A stretch of 15,315 nucleotides of DNA from CAYJAD01 sp964369995 (GTDB taxonomy: Bacteria > Desulfobacterota > Desulfovibrionia > Desulfovibrionales > Desulfovibrionaceae), in contig CAYJHH010000072.1 of NCBI GenBank assembly GCA_964369995.1, positions 1 through 15,315 of the forward strand, written 5' to 3'. Shown piece after piece: positions 1 through 7,568 of this stretch (positions are counted from its first letter, which is position 1; every line of letters starts with the position of its first letter). A program made the translations under genes and the position numbers. Under the pieces are notes generated by a model. It worked only from the letters and a program-made list of their open reading frames with translations. It was not told the DNA's origin and ran no database searches.

Positions 1-30
1 AAACGACTTATTTTAGTAGAATCAAATTAA

Positions 31-62
31 GGAGAGAACCTTTTTTCAAAAAGGTTTCTCCC
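31..62 (-). terminator. Hairpin downstream of the M16 peptidase gene, probable terminator
   Basis: An imperfect inverted repeat (core AACCTTTT / AAAAGGTT, extended by GAGA/TCTC with a one-base bulge) lies about 55 nt past the stop of the M16 peptidase gene. On the minus strand it is followed by TTAATTT, a weak U-tract, so termination is plausible but not strong. The same hairpin plus a GAC-N3-GTC box recurs at 13064-13116, so it is also a dispersed repeat. Confidence 0.45.
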
Positions 63-115
63 CCCAAAATGATGACAAAGTCAATACGACCTACCAGAAA
101 ACTAAAAACACCATT

Positions 116-2806
116 TTACGGCTGTACAGTGACCACATAAGCATCTTTAAGCTGTAAATATTTTTGCGCCACTCGGCGTAAATCTTCTGCCGTCAACTTT
201 TTTGCTTTTTCTATGGTTTGTTTTCTAAAGTCTAAATCATGCCCCAAAGTTATGCGTAAGGCAGCTTCGTTGGAGCGGCTTTTCAGGCTTTGTCTATCCC
301 TATAATAATCGCCTTCCATCTGATTTTTTGCTCTTTGTAGCTCAGCTTCGGGGAGCAGATTTTTTTGCAAATCTTTAATAATACCTTCAAAGCCGGCATG
401 TGCTTGAGGCACTTTTTGCGGATCAGTGCCTATGTAAAAGAGCAAGTAGCCCGTGGTGGGTAAAAAGCTTTTGCTTGCCGTTACCGAATACCCAAGGCCT
501 TGATTATCTCTGAGTTCCGTAAAGAGCAAACCACTTTGGCCTGCCAAAGCCAATTGTAACAATTCCAAGGCGGCTGCGTCTTCATGCTCACTGGTGGTGG
601 TCTTAAATACCAAGATATGATGCGCTTGATCACGCCCCGGCACGGCAACTTCAAGGCTTTTTTCTTTACCCCATGCAGGTGCCTTCACATCTAAAGTGCT
701 ATCTTGGGGCTTTTGTAAGGATTTAGCAAAGGCTATCACTTCTTCGGCATCAAAGTCTCCAGCCACAGAAAGAACCCAAGGCTGACGGCTTTGTTTTTCC
801 CAAAAATCTTTCACATCTTGCGTGGTGTATTTTTCCACCTCAGCAGTATCACCTAAACTTTTAAAACCATAGGGATGATCTTCCCCAAAGAGGAAGGGAG
901 ACATTTTAGAAAAAGCGTAGCTTAAGGGCTGATCATCCCGCGCACCAATGGCCGCAATTTGATTTTTCTTTTCTCTATCCACTTCTTCAGCGCTGAGAGC
1001 CGGCTGTGTGAGTATATCTTTTATGAGGGAGAAAATGTCCGCATTGAAGCGTGTGGGTTGTTTAGCGCTGAGCCAAAAAACCTGACGCCCTGTGCTTGCC
1101 CCTAAAGAAGCCGCACGCTCTGCCAAATAGGTGTCTATTTGCGGCGATGTCATGGTCTTGGTACCTGCGGTGAGCACAGAAGCTGTTAAGGCAGGCAAGC
1201 CTTGTTTTTGTGCGCTGAGGCTATTGCCGCCGGTCATATATAAATCCAGCGCGGTGTAAGGCAAAGTAGCATCGGGAATGAGCACCACTTTGCGCCCTTG
1301 TCCTAAATCCACCACAGTGGTTTTTCCTGCACTATTTTCTCCTAGTGCAACACTTTTTTGCGCTTTAGCCGGCCAGTTTTTTTGCAATATGGCTTGTAAA
1401 TCTGGGAGCTGTGCCTCTTGCGGCTTAAGCACGGCCACATTGAGGCGCTGCGGCATGAACCAAGTATCAATACCCTCTTGCAAATGCGCTAAATTCACCC
1501 CTTGCAAAGCTGTAAGAAAATTCTTTTCCCCTTGATCTCCACCAAGAAAAAGCTCTAAATAGCCCTTCCAAGAGGCGAGACCTGACAAGGTTTCTTTGGC
1601 TCTATGGGTGCTGTCTTCCAATTGCAATTGAGCGCGCGCTATGTCTTTTTCCGTGAAAGCCGCGGCGCTGAGTTGTGCCATATCTTTGGTAAATTCTTCC
1701 CAAAAAGCTTCCACTTTATTGGCGTCCAATTGTACGGTAAAATACAATAAACCCACACGCTCAAAGCCGTAGTTGGATACAGAAATGCCCTCTACCAATT
1801 GTTTGTCATATTTATATTTTTTATACAAATATGAAGTGGCATCCCCGCCCAAAACCATGGCCAAAATGTCTAAGGGTACGCTACGAGCATCGGTGAGCCC
1901 TGGAACAGGTAAAGCCATGCCTAAATACACTTTTTGCCAAGGTCCTGATTGCACATCTATATGCGCAGAATCTAGGGCGCTGGCATCTATGGGCAGCACA
2001 GGCTGTGCATCGGCGGTATTTTGCATGGCGCCAAAAAGCTTTTGGCTCTCATTTAAGATTTTCTCAGCCTGCACATCACCCACCACCACCAAGGTCATAT
2101 TTTGCGGTTGATAATACTTGGCAATATAGGCACGCATGGAAGCGGGCGTCACGGCTTTAATGGTTTCTTCATAACCAATGATGGGATGGTCATAAGGCGT
2201 ACCTTTTAAAGCCGAAGTATGTAATTCTTTAAAAATTCTTTGCCCTGGATTATCATTACCGCGTTGTAATTCTGAGAGGATAACTTCTTTTTCCGACTCA
2301 AGCTCTGCAGCGTCTAGGGTGGCGTGAAAAGCCATATCCTTCACCACATCTAAGCCCAAAGTCCAATGTGCTGACGGTAAATCCGTTTGATACACCGTAT
2401 AATCAAAGGAGGTGGCAGCATTTAAATAGCCTCCGGCGGCTTCCACTTCGGTGGAAATGGCGCCTTTAGGCCTTTTATCAGTACCCTTAAAAACCATATG
2501 CTCCAGCACATGGCTTATGCCGGCATCTTCAGGGCTTTCATTGGCAGAACCTGTTTTTACATATAATCTTGTGGAGACTAAAGGAAAACGATGATCTTCT
2601 AAAATATACACGGTGAGACCATTTTTTAAAATGGTTATTTGAGCCTGAGAGGCTGCTAACACTTGCGCAAGGCTCTTTTCTGCCTCTTGCGGTGTAGATT
2701 GCGCTGCCCATGCATGGGGTGCATTGCCCATAAGTCCCACTGTACATATCATAAAAACCCCCAAAATGAGTGAGGCTAAACATTGCTTTGTATAATAAGG
2801 TAGCAT
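116..2806 (-). CDS. Secreted M16 family zinc metallopeptidase (pitrilysin/PqqL-like, two-domain)
   Basis: Predicted periplasmic zinc endopeptidase of 896 residues, the usual length for single-chain M16 enzymes with two tandem halves. The N-terminus has a signal peptide ending near AWA|AQ. The inverted zinc motif HVLEH follows about 100 residues in, and about 76 residues later an EKEVILSE segment supplies the third zinc ligand and the auxiliary glutamate seven residues before it. The C-terminal half is catalytically inactive in this family but carries the substrate-binding R...Y stretch (RDNQGLGYSV). The start is the ATG at 2806, five nt after AGGAG. A GTG at 2812 lies inside that Shine-Dalgarno sequence and is rejected. 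The gene follows the mla operon but is separated from it by a 27-bp perfect hairpin, so it is probably transcribed separately. No confident promoter is visible. The natural substrate cannot be read from sequence. Confidence 0.93.
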   Translation of the reverse strand: MLPYYTKQCLASLILGVFMICTVGLMGNAPHAWAAQSTPQEAEKSLAQVLAASQAQITILKNGLTVYILEDHRFPLVSTRLYVKTGSANESPEDAGISHVLEHMVFKGTDKRPKGAISTEVEAAGGYLNAATSFDYTVYQTDLPSAHWTLGLDVVKDMAFHATLDAAELESEKEVILSELQRGNDNPGQRIFKELHTSALKGTPYDHPIIGYEETIKAVTPASMRAYIAKYYQPQNMTLVVVGDVQAEKILNESQKLFGAMQNTADAQPVLPIDASALDSAHIDVQSGPWQKVYLGMALPVPGLTDARSVPLDILAMVLGGDATSYLYKKYKYDKQLVEGISVSNYGFERVGLLYFTVQLDANKVEAFWEEFTKDMAQLSAAAFTEKDIARAQLQLEDSTHRAKETLSGLASWKGYLELFLGGDQGEKNFLTALQGVNLAHLQEGIDTWFMPQRLNVAVLKPQEAQLPDLQAILQKNWPAKAQKSVALGENSAGKTTVVDLGQGRKVVLIPDATLPYTALDLYMTGGNSLSAQKQGLPALTASVLTAGTKTMTSPQIDTYLAERAASLGASTGRQVFWLSAKQPTRFNADIFSLIKDILTQPALSAEEVDREKKNQIAAIGARDDQPLSYAFSKMSPFLFGEDHPYGFKSLGDTAEVEKYTTQDVKDFWEKQSRQPWVLSVAGDFDAEEVIAFAKSLQKPQDSTLDVKAPAWGKEKSLEVAVPGRDQAHHILVFKTTTSEHEDAAALELLQLALAGQSGLLFTELRDNQGLGYSVTASKSFLPTTGYLLFYIGTDPQKVPQAHAGFEGIIKDLQKNLLPEAELQRAKNQMEGDYYRDRQSLKSRSNEAALRITLGHDLDFRKQTIEKAKKLTAEDLRRVAQKYLQLKDAYVVTVQP

Positions 2807-2868
2807 ACACACTCCTGTTTTAATTTTTTTCTAGTAACAAATAAGTCGTCATCGTATAATGGCAAGGC

Positions 2869-2939
2869 TACCATTCATAAAAAGAAATTGCCGTGTAAGC
2901 ACTTTGGCTTTGCACGGCAATTTCTTTTTATGAATGGTA
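2869..2939. terminator. 27-bp perfect hairpin, bidirectional terminator after mlaA
   Basis: The arms at 2869-2895 and 2913-2939 are perfect 27-nt inverted repeats, and an inner AAGC/GCTT pairing leaves a six-base loop. Each strand shows a GC stem (TTGCCGTG/CACGGCAA) followed by TTTCTTTTT, the intrinsic terminator layout in both directions. It starts 13 nt after the mlaA stop and separates the mla operon from the M16 gene. Both neighbours are on the minus strand, so only the minus-strand activity has an obvious use. Confidence 0.75.
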
Positions 2940-2952
2940 AATTCTTTCAAAA

Positions 2953-3768
2953 TTAGTGTAAAATTTGCTGTTTGCGATAAGCCGCATAGGCTTCACGCAT
3001 GGCTATGTAAGGATCCACAGAAGCAGCCTTAGAATCCTTATATAAGGGCAAAACATTGTCTAAATCGTTAAATTCAAAGCCGGCATACATAAAAGCCGTG
3101 GTAAAGGTGGGATCAAGATACAAAGCAGGATCAATGAAATAATCCACAGCTGTACCCACTGCCCCACGCGCAGAGGATGGACCTAAAATGGGCAATACTA
3201 AATAAAAACCTTCACCCACGCCCCAAGTGGCAAGGGTTTGACCAAAATCTTCCCCTTCGCGAGTATAAGGCACCACGGTCTTTTTATGCTTGGCCACATC
3301 AATAAAGCCGCCCATGCCCACGGTGCTATTGACCAAAAAGCGACTAAATTCCACGCCGGCCAACTGCACCTTGCCTTGTAAAAGTGCATTTACAAAACGC
3401 ACAGGAAAAAGCAAATTATTGAAAAAGTTGCTCAGTCCACCTTGCACTTCATCTGGAATCACAAAGTCATAAGCTGAGTATAAGGGGCTTGCCACATAGA
3501 GATAAAAAATATCATTAAAGCCGAACCAAAATCTGTTCCAAGGCTCTAAGGGATCAGAAATACCCTGCACCGGAGTCATTTCATAATCGTCCAAATTGCC
3601 ATCTTCCAAATCTCTATTAAGCTTTTTAATGACGGGAGAATTTTGCATACTCCCTTCTTGATACTCGGCTTGCCCTGCCACACGATGCAAACTGGCAGCT
3701 TGTACCTCTGGCACAGCAAAGCTTAAAAGCACAGCACAGCTTACGGCAAAAATATACTTAATTTTCAT
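2953..3768 (-). CDS. mlaA: MlaA (VacJ) outer-membrane phospholipid removal protein
   Basis: Outer-membrane component of the Mla pathway, which in known systems takes mislocalised phospholipid from the outer leaflet and passes it to MlaC. The protein is 271 residues. Family signatures are clear: DPLEPWNR at 72-79, NSTVG at 147-151, and DFGQTLATWGVGEGFY starting at 174 and running into LPILGPSSAR. The start is the ATG at 3768, which gives a signal peptide (MKIKYIFAV... cleaved near VQA|AS) and has AAGGGA just upstream. An upstream in-frame start would bury the signal sequence. The ATG overlaps the end of mlaC by 11 nt, so the two are translationally coupled. Unlike Escherichia coli MlaA there is no convincing lipobox cysteine at the cleavage site; the only early Cys (residue 11) sits too close to the N-terminus. 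About 45 polar residues separate the signal peptide from the MlaA domain. Confidence 0.93.
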   Translation of the reverse strand: MKIKYIFAVSCAVLLSFAVPEVQAASLHRVAGQAEYQEGSMQNSPVIKKLNRDLEDGNLDDYEMTPVQGISDPLEPWNRFWFGFNDIFYLYVASPLYSAYDFVIPDEVQGGLSNFFNNLLFPVRFVNALLQGKVQLAGVEFSRFLVNSTVGMGGFIDVAKHKKTVVPYTREGEDFGQTLATWGVGEGFYLVLPILGPSSARGAVGTAVDYFIDPALYLDPTFTTAFMYAGFEFNDLDNVLPLYKDSKAASVDPYIAMREAYAAYRKQQILH

Positions 3769-4399
3769 AACTTCCCTTGGCAATGCTGGCAGCTTTTTCA
3801 CGTACACGCGCCACAAGAGCTTCTGGCGAATCATTTTGTAAAGCATCGTTAAATTGTGTGCGATAATTTTTGACTAAGCTAATGCCCTCCACCAAAACGT
3901 CATACACATGCCATGTGTCACCCTTGGGTAACATACGATAATTCATGGGTATTTTTGTGCCATCCTTGGTGGTTAAGGTGGTGCGCACTTCCACACGAGT
4001 GCCTTGATTACCGCTCACAAAGCCGTCAAAGGTAATCACTTCGCCGCTATAGCCATCAAGCCTATCTAAATAGGTAGCAAAGAGTAAGTCAGCAAAAGCA
4101 TCCGTAAAGGATTTTTTCTGGGCATCGCTAAATTGCCGCCAATGCGCGCCCACAGTGCGCATGGAAAATTCTTCAAAATCAAAAGTAGTATTCACTTCTT
4201 TTTCAATAAAGGCATTGAGCTGTTGACGCGTACTTGCGTTTTTATATTCTGGCTTTTTAATTTGATCCAAAATACGCATGACCGAAGTTTGTAAAATCTT
4301 TTGCGCATCTTCAGGAGAATTGGCCAAAGCTAAGGAAGAAGAAAGCAAAAGTCCTAGTAAAAACAAGGTGGCTGAGGGCAGCCAAAATATACGTCGCAT
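3758..4399 (-). CDS. mlaC: MlaC periplasmic phospholipid-binding carrier
   Basis: Soluble periplasmic carrier that shuttles phospholipid between the MlaA side and the inner-membrane MlaFED complex. The 213 residues match the usual family length (about 210). A signal peptide ends near ALA|NS (residue 26). The body has the typical Ttg2D/MlaC pattern: an N-terminal helical stretch, FDFEEFSMRTVGAHWRQFS around 73-91, then the FADLLFATYLDRL helix at 102-114, followed by beta strands containing VITFDGF and YDVLVEGISLVKNYR. The start ATG at 4399 shares one base with the mlaD stop (TAATG) and is preceded by GGAGG, so it is coupled to mlaD. Its own stop lies inside mlaA. Confidence 0.92.
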   Translation of the reverse strand: MRRIFWLPSATLFLLGLLLSSSLALANSPEDAQKILQTSVMRILDQIKKPEYKNASTRQQLNAFIEKEVNTTFDFEEFSMRTVGAHWRQFSDAQKKSFTDAFADLLFATYLDRLDGYSGEVITFDGFVSGNQGTRVEVRTTLTTKDGTKIPMNYRMLPKGDTWHVYDVLVEGISLVKNYRTQFNDALQNDSPEALVARVREKAASIAKGSYEN

Positions 4400-4842
4400 T
4401 ACACGCCTCCAAATGCAAATTTACTAATGAGGGACTCTAAATCCACGGCGGATTCTGTATCGGCAATTTCATCTCCATGGGCTAAAATCATATCAGAACC
4501 ACCCAAGGCAAGGCTGAGATATTTATCGCCTATAAGACCACTAGTTTTCACCGAAACTATGGTATCATCTGTGAGTTCTATACCCTTATTCATATATAAA
4601 GTCACTACGGCTTGTGCTGTTTTTTTATCCAGTGCAATATGTGTAACACGCCCCACATCTACGCCGGCAATTTCTATACTTGCCCCCACGCGCAAACCAG
4701 ACACCGAGGAAAATCGCGCCGTCAAAGCATAACCATCGCCACCAAGCACTTCCATTTTACCTAATTTCACCGTGAGGTAAGCAGTACACAACAAACCAAT
4801 AAGCACAAAAATGCCCAAGCTAATTTCACGTGATGTCTTCAT
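4399..4842 (-). CDS. mlaD: MlaD MCE-domain subunit of the Mla ABC transporter
   Basis: Inner-membrane-anchored MCE protein. In characterised systems MlaD forms a hexameric ring on MlaFE and transfers lipid to or from MlaC. The protein is 147 residues: a short cytoplasmic N-terminus, one transmembrane helix at about 9-25, and an MCE domain at about 36-113 with GVDVGRV (60-66) and LIGDKYLSL (103-111). It is shorter than Escherichia coli MlaD (183 residues), with a reduced C-terminal tail. The ATG at 4842 follows AAGGGG and gives the canonical N-terminus. An in-frame ATG at 4890 would add 16 residues before the membrane anchor and overlap mlaF, so I reject it. It lies 32 nt after mlaF. Confidence 0.93.
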   Translation of the reverse strand: MKTSREISLGIFVLIGLLCTAYLTVKLGKMEVLGGDGYALTARFSSVSGLRVGASIEIAGVDVGRVTHIALDKKTAQAVVTLYMNKGIELTDDTIVSVKTSGLIGDKYLSLALGGSDMILAHGDEIADTESAVDLESLISKFAFGGV

Positions 4843-4874
4843 AATGCCCCTTATTTGTCTTCTGCTATAGTATA

Positions 4875-5690
4875 TTATTCTTGCATCCAAGCCTGCAATG
4901 CCGCTTGCACTGCGGGGTCTTGCTCTTCAAAATGCCCATGCGCCATGGGCTCTGCCTTACGTGCGAGGAAGCTTTGTAAATACCCATCTTCGGTGGCTTT
5001 AAGCTCTTGCCATGCACCACAAAAAGCAAGCTCTCCCTCATGCAATACCAGCACATGGTCTGCTATGCGCTCAAGGCTGCTTAAATCATGGCTTACCACC
5101 ACCATAGTCATATGCGGAAAGGTTTTCTTCATGCTTAAGAGCAAATCATCCATTTGCGCAGCGGTGATGGGATCCAGCCCAGAGGTGGGTTCGTCACAAA
5201 AAAGCACAGGCGGATCTGTAATAATGGCTCTGGCAAGGCCGGCTCTTTTACGCATGCCCCCCGAAAGCTGACTGGGGTAAAAATGCGGAAACTCTTCCAG
5301 CCCCACAAGGCGCAAAGTGCGCATGGCCGCTTGCTCTATTTGCGCCCTACTCAAATGCGTATGCTCCGTTAAGGGTAGGGCCACATTATCAAGTAAAGTA
5401 AGGGCGCCAAGCAAAGCGCCATCTTGAAAAAGTATACCCATGCGCCGGCGCATACGGCGAAATTCCTTGGAAGATAAAGCAAAAATATCTGTCTCGCCCA
5501 CAAGAATTTTGCCTTCACTGGGGCGAGATAAGCCCACCAAATGGCGTAGCAACGTAGATTTACCGCTTCCGGATCCGCCCAAAATGGCTGTAATTTTTCC
5601 TTGAGGCATATGCGCATTGATGCGGCGCACCACCACATGGTCGCCATAGCCAATGCTGCAATCTTGTAAGGTAATGGTGGTATTTTGCAT
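4875..5690 (-). CDS. mlaF: MlaF ATP-binding subunit of the Mla lipid ABC transporter
   Basis: Cytoplasmic ATPase driving the MlaFED lipid transporter. The 271 residues show a full ABC set: Walker A GGSGSGKST (38-46), Q-loop Gln89, signature LSGGM (142-146), Walker B VLFCDEP (162-168) with the catalytic Glu, D-loop GLDP, and the H-loop His201. The LSGGMRKRAGLARAI form is typical of the MlaF/Ttg2A subfamily. A C-terminal tail of about 30 residues follows the ATPase core; in Escherichia coli MlaF such a tail embraces the partner subunit. The ATG at 5690 is preceded by TAGGA, which overlaps the mlaE stop codon 8 nt upstream, indicating coupled translation. Confidence 0.95.
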   Translation of the reverse strand: MQNTTITLQDCSIGYGDHVVVRRINAHMPQGKITAILGGSGSGKSTLLRHLVGLSRPSEGKILVGETDIFALSSKEFRRMRRRMGILFQDGALLGALTLLDNVALPLTEHTHLSRAQIEQAAMRTLRLVGLEEFPHFYPSQLSGGMRKRAGLARAIITDPPVLFCDEPTSGLDPITAAQMDDLLLSMKKTFPHMTMVVVSHDLSSLERIADHVLVLHEGELAFCGAWQELKATEDGYLQSFLARKAEPMAHGHFEEQDPAVQAALQAWMQE

Positions 5691-5698
5691 GAAAATTC

Positions 5699-6505
5699 CT
5701 ACAATAAAAGCGATGTAAGCACGTAATCTGCCACAAGAATAAGACTGGAAGCCAGCACCACGGCAGAAGTGGTGGCATTACCCACAGCGGCAGGCCCCAC
5801 GCTATCTTTGCGCAAATGGGCATAAAAACCTTGATGACAGCACACAGAGGTTACCAAGAGCCCAAAAGTCACGGCTTTTGCAAAACCGCCCATAACATCG
5901 CTCATGGATACGGCGCTTTGTATTTGATAAAAATACGCCCCTTCATTGATGCCAAGCATGAGCACACCTGTTAAATACCCGCCAAAGATGCCGATAACAT
6001 TAAATATGGCTGTCAACAAAGGAAAAGCCAGTACAGAGGCCAAAAGGCGCGGCGTGGATAAATAGCCCACAGGATGTATATCCATCACTTCCAAGGCATC
6101 AATTTGGTCAGAAATACGCATGACGCCAATTTCTGCTGTCATGGCCGAACCTGCGCGCCCCGTGAGCATAATGGCCGTGAGCACAGGGCCAAGCTCACGA
6201 ATAAGCGTTAAGGCCACCGCCGCCCCAAGCATGCCGGTGGAGCCAAACTTTACCAAGGTATAATAGCCTTGCAAACCAAGCACCATGCCGCAAAAAACGC
6301 CTATAAGCAAAATTAAAAATAGGGACTTTGACCCCATATTATATAATTGCTCACGGCATTTGGCAAAAAGATGCGGCGTGGAAAAGGTTTGCTGTAAAGA
6401 AATAAGGAAAAAATAAAATAAGGAGCCCATGGTGGTGAGCATATGCACAGAGGTTCGCCCCACTTGAGCAAAAAAGGAGAGAGGAAAAGAAAGGGGTTCG
6501 CGCAT
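5699..6505 (-). CDS. mlaE: MlaE permease subunit of the Mla lipid ABC transporter
   Basis: Multi-spanning inner-membrane subunit (MlaE/Ttg2B permease family) that forms the transmembrane channel under the MlaD ring. The 268 residues are close to Escherichia coli MlaE (260). The diagnostic motif runs through RELGPVLTAIML at 103-114, TGRAGSAMTAEIG at 115-127 and DQIDALEVM at 133-141, flanked by hydrophobic helices (about 61-84, 153-183, 210-222 and 243-268). The N-terminus has an amphipathic/elbow-like stretch at about 25-45. The ATG at 6505 is one nt past the stop of the upstream SPOR gene, with only a weak GGA Shine-Dalgarno, so translation probably depends on coupling to that gene. No STAS subunit gene (mlaB) is found nearby. 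Confidence 0.95.
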   Translation of the reverse strand: MREPLSFPLSFFAQVGRTSVHMLTTMGSLFYFFLISLQQTFSTPHLFAKCREQLYNMGSKSLFLILLIGVFCGMVLGLQGYYTLVKFGSTGMLGAAVALTLIRELGPVLTAIMLTGRAGSAMTAEIGVMRISDQIDALEVMDIHPVGYLSTPRLLASVLAFPLLTAIFNVIGIFGGYLTGVLMLGINEGAYFYQIQSAVSMSDVMGGFAKAVTFGLLVTSVCCHQGFYAHLRKDSVGPAAVGNATTSAVVLASSLILVADYVLTSLLL

Positions 6506-6506
6506 A

Positions 6507-7415
6507 TTATTCCACAGCTTTTTTCTGTTGTTGTAAAGGCTTACCTAACTTAAGTTCCACCATTCGCTCTTGCAAAGCCACAGCTTGCTCTGTTGTGCCA
6601 CGCAAAAGTACAAGCACCTTTAAGTAATCGCCGCTTTTGGACATACGCGTACGTAAACCTTCGCCTTCTAATTTGGCACGCAATGTATCCACAGCCTCTT
6701 CACTTTTAAGCGAGGCCACTTGATACACGTAATCATATAAAGTTTTATCCGAAGCCTCAGATTTTTGCGCGGTGGCTGTGGTGCTGGGCTTTGGCTTAGC
6801 ACTAGCTTTTTGCGCAGCGGCTGTTTGCCCACGTTGCCCTTTCAGCGCTGTGGCATACTTAAGCTCTTCAGGGGACATAACCACACTGGCGGCATTTGTC
6901 TTGCTGTCAGCGCTTGCGGCCTCAGTGCTTTTTGTGGAAGCTGTGGAGGCAGGAGGCTGAGCCTGTGCTTTGGCCTCTACTTTAGCCTGTGCATTAGCTT
7001 TGGCATTGGCCTCTGTATTTTTTTGTGCCTGTTCTGTAGCAGCTTGTTCCGCAGCACTTTGTTCTACAGCAGCGCGCCTTTCTGCCTCTTGGGCAAGGGC
7101 GGCACGCTCTGCTGCTTGCATGGCGGCTTCTCTTTCTTCGGCAATTTCAGCCAAAGTAGGACGCGACGCCACATCGTCACGCCCCACAATAACACCCATC
7201 ATAAAGGCCACCACCACACAGCCCACCAAAGCCGTCAAAGCTGTCATAAGCGAAGAAAAACCCAAGGTCACAGTGAAAGCCTGCCCTTGTTTTTTCTCTT
7301 GAGTCGCGTCCGAGGCTTTTTCTACCACGCGATTTGCCGCTTTTTTGGCAGTATCAGAATGCTTTGCCGCCGGCGAATCCGGCGTTTTTTCTGGTGTGCG
7401 TATATTTTGTGTCAT
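6507..7415 (-). CDS. SPOR-domain single-pass membrane protein, Ala-rich, heading the mla operon
   Basis: 302-residue type II membrane protein. It has a Lys/Ala-rich cytoplasmic tail (1-45), one transmembrane helix at about 53-78, and a periplasmic part opening with an Ala/Glu-rich probable coiled coil (about 88-150). A low-complexity Ala/Ser/Thr/Lys linker (150-225) leads to a C-terminal SPOR domain (about 228-295, starting YVYQVASLKSEEAVDTL). SPOR domains bind denuded peptidoglycan glycans, usually at the division septum, and the overall layout resembles FtsN/DedD-like proteins; a division role here is an inference. The ATG at 7415 follows GAGTAAGG. It lies one nt upstream of mlaE, so it is the first gene of the mla transcription unit. 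Low complexity makes the linker unreliable for homology. Confidence 0.85.
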   Translation of the reverse strand: MTQNIRTPEKTPDSPAAKHSDTAKKAANRVVEKASDATQEKKQGQAFTVTLGFSSLMTALTALVGCVVVAFMMGVIVGRDDVASRPTLAEIAEEREAAMQAAERAALAQEAERRAAVEQSAAEQAATEQAQKNTEANAKANAQAKVEAKAQAQPPASTASTKSTEAASADSKTNAASVVMSPEELKYATALKGQRGQTAAAQKASAKPKPSTTATAQKSEASDKTLYDYVYQVASLKSEEAVDTLRAKLEGEGLRTRMSKSGDYLKVLVLLRGTTEQAVALQERMVELKLGKPLQQQKKAVE

Positions 7416-7442
7416 GGCCTTACTCTTTTTTACTTAGTTAAT

Positions 7443-7483
7443 GCTTAAAAACGTGTTTCCACTCGTTTTTAAGAAAGGCACGC
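7443..7483 (+). repeat. 41-nt palindromic dispersed repeat, copy A
   Basis: The segment begins GCTTAAAAACGTG and ends AAGAAAGGCACGC. It matches the segment at 15270-15310 at 39 of 41 positions. It contains an inverted repeat of 13-nt arms (12 pair here) around a four-base loop, with a conserved AAAGGCACGC flank outside the palindrome. Conservation outside the stem points to a REP-like family rather than chance terminators. Confidence 0.75.
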
Positions 7484-7568
7484 CTGCTCCAAATACCCCT
7501 TCGGGGCCGCCGGAAGTAAATTCCGGCTTATTTTACGCGCGGCAAGCCATGCCAAGGGCATGTCTTGA

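Noticed and set aside
4855..5271. A 138-codon plus-strand ORF over mlaF
   Set aside because: Antisense shadow of the ABC ATPase gene; no coding evidence.
6765..7448. A 227-codon plus-strand reading frame opposite the SPOR gene
   Set aside because: It is antisense to a low-complexity Ala/Glu-rich gene with clear SPOR domain; the reverse frame is Cys/Leu-rich nonsense and has no ribosome site of note.
7509..7527. GCCGGAA/TTCCGGC hairpin as a clear terminator
   Set aside because: The T-rich tail follows on the plus strand, where no gene ends; on the coding minus strand there is no U-tract after it.
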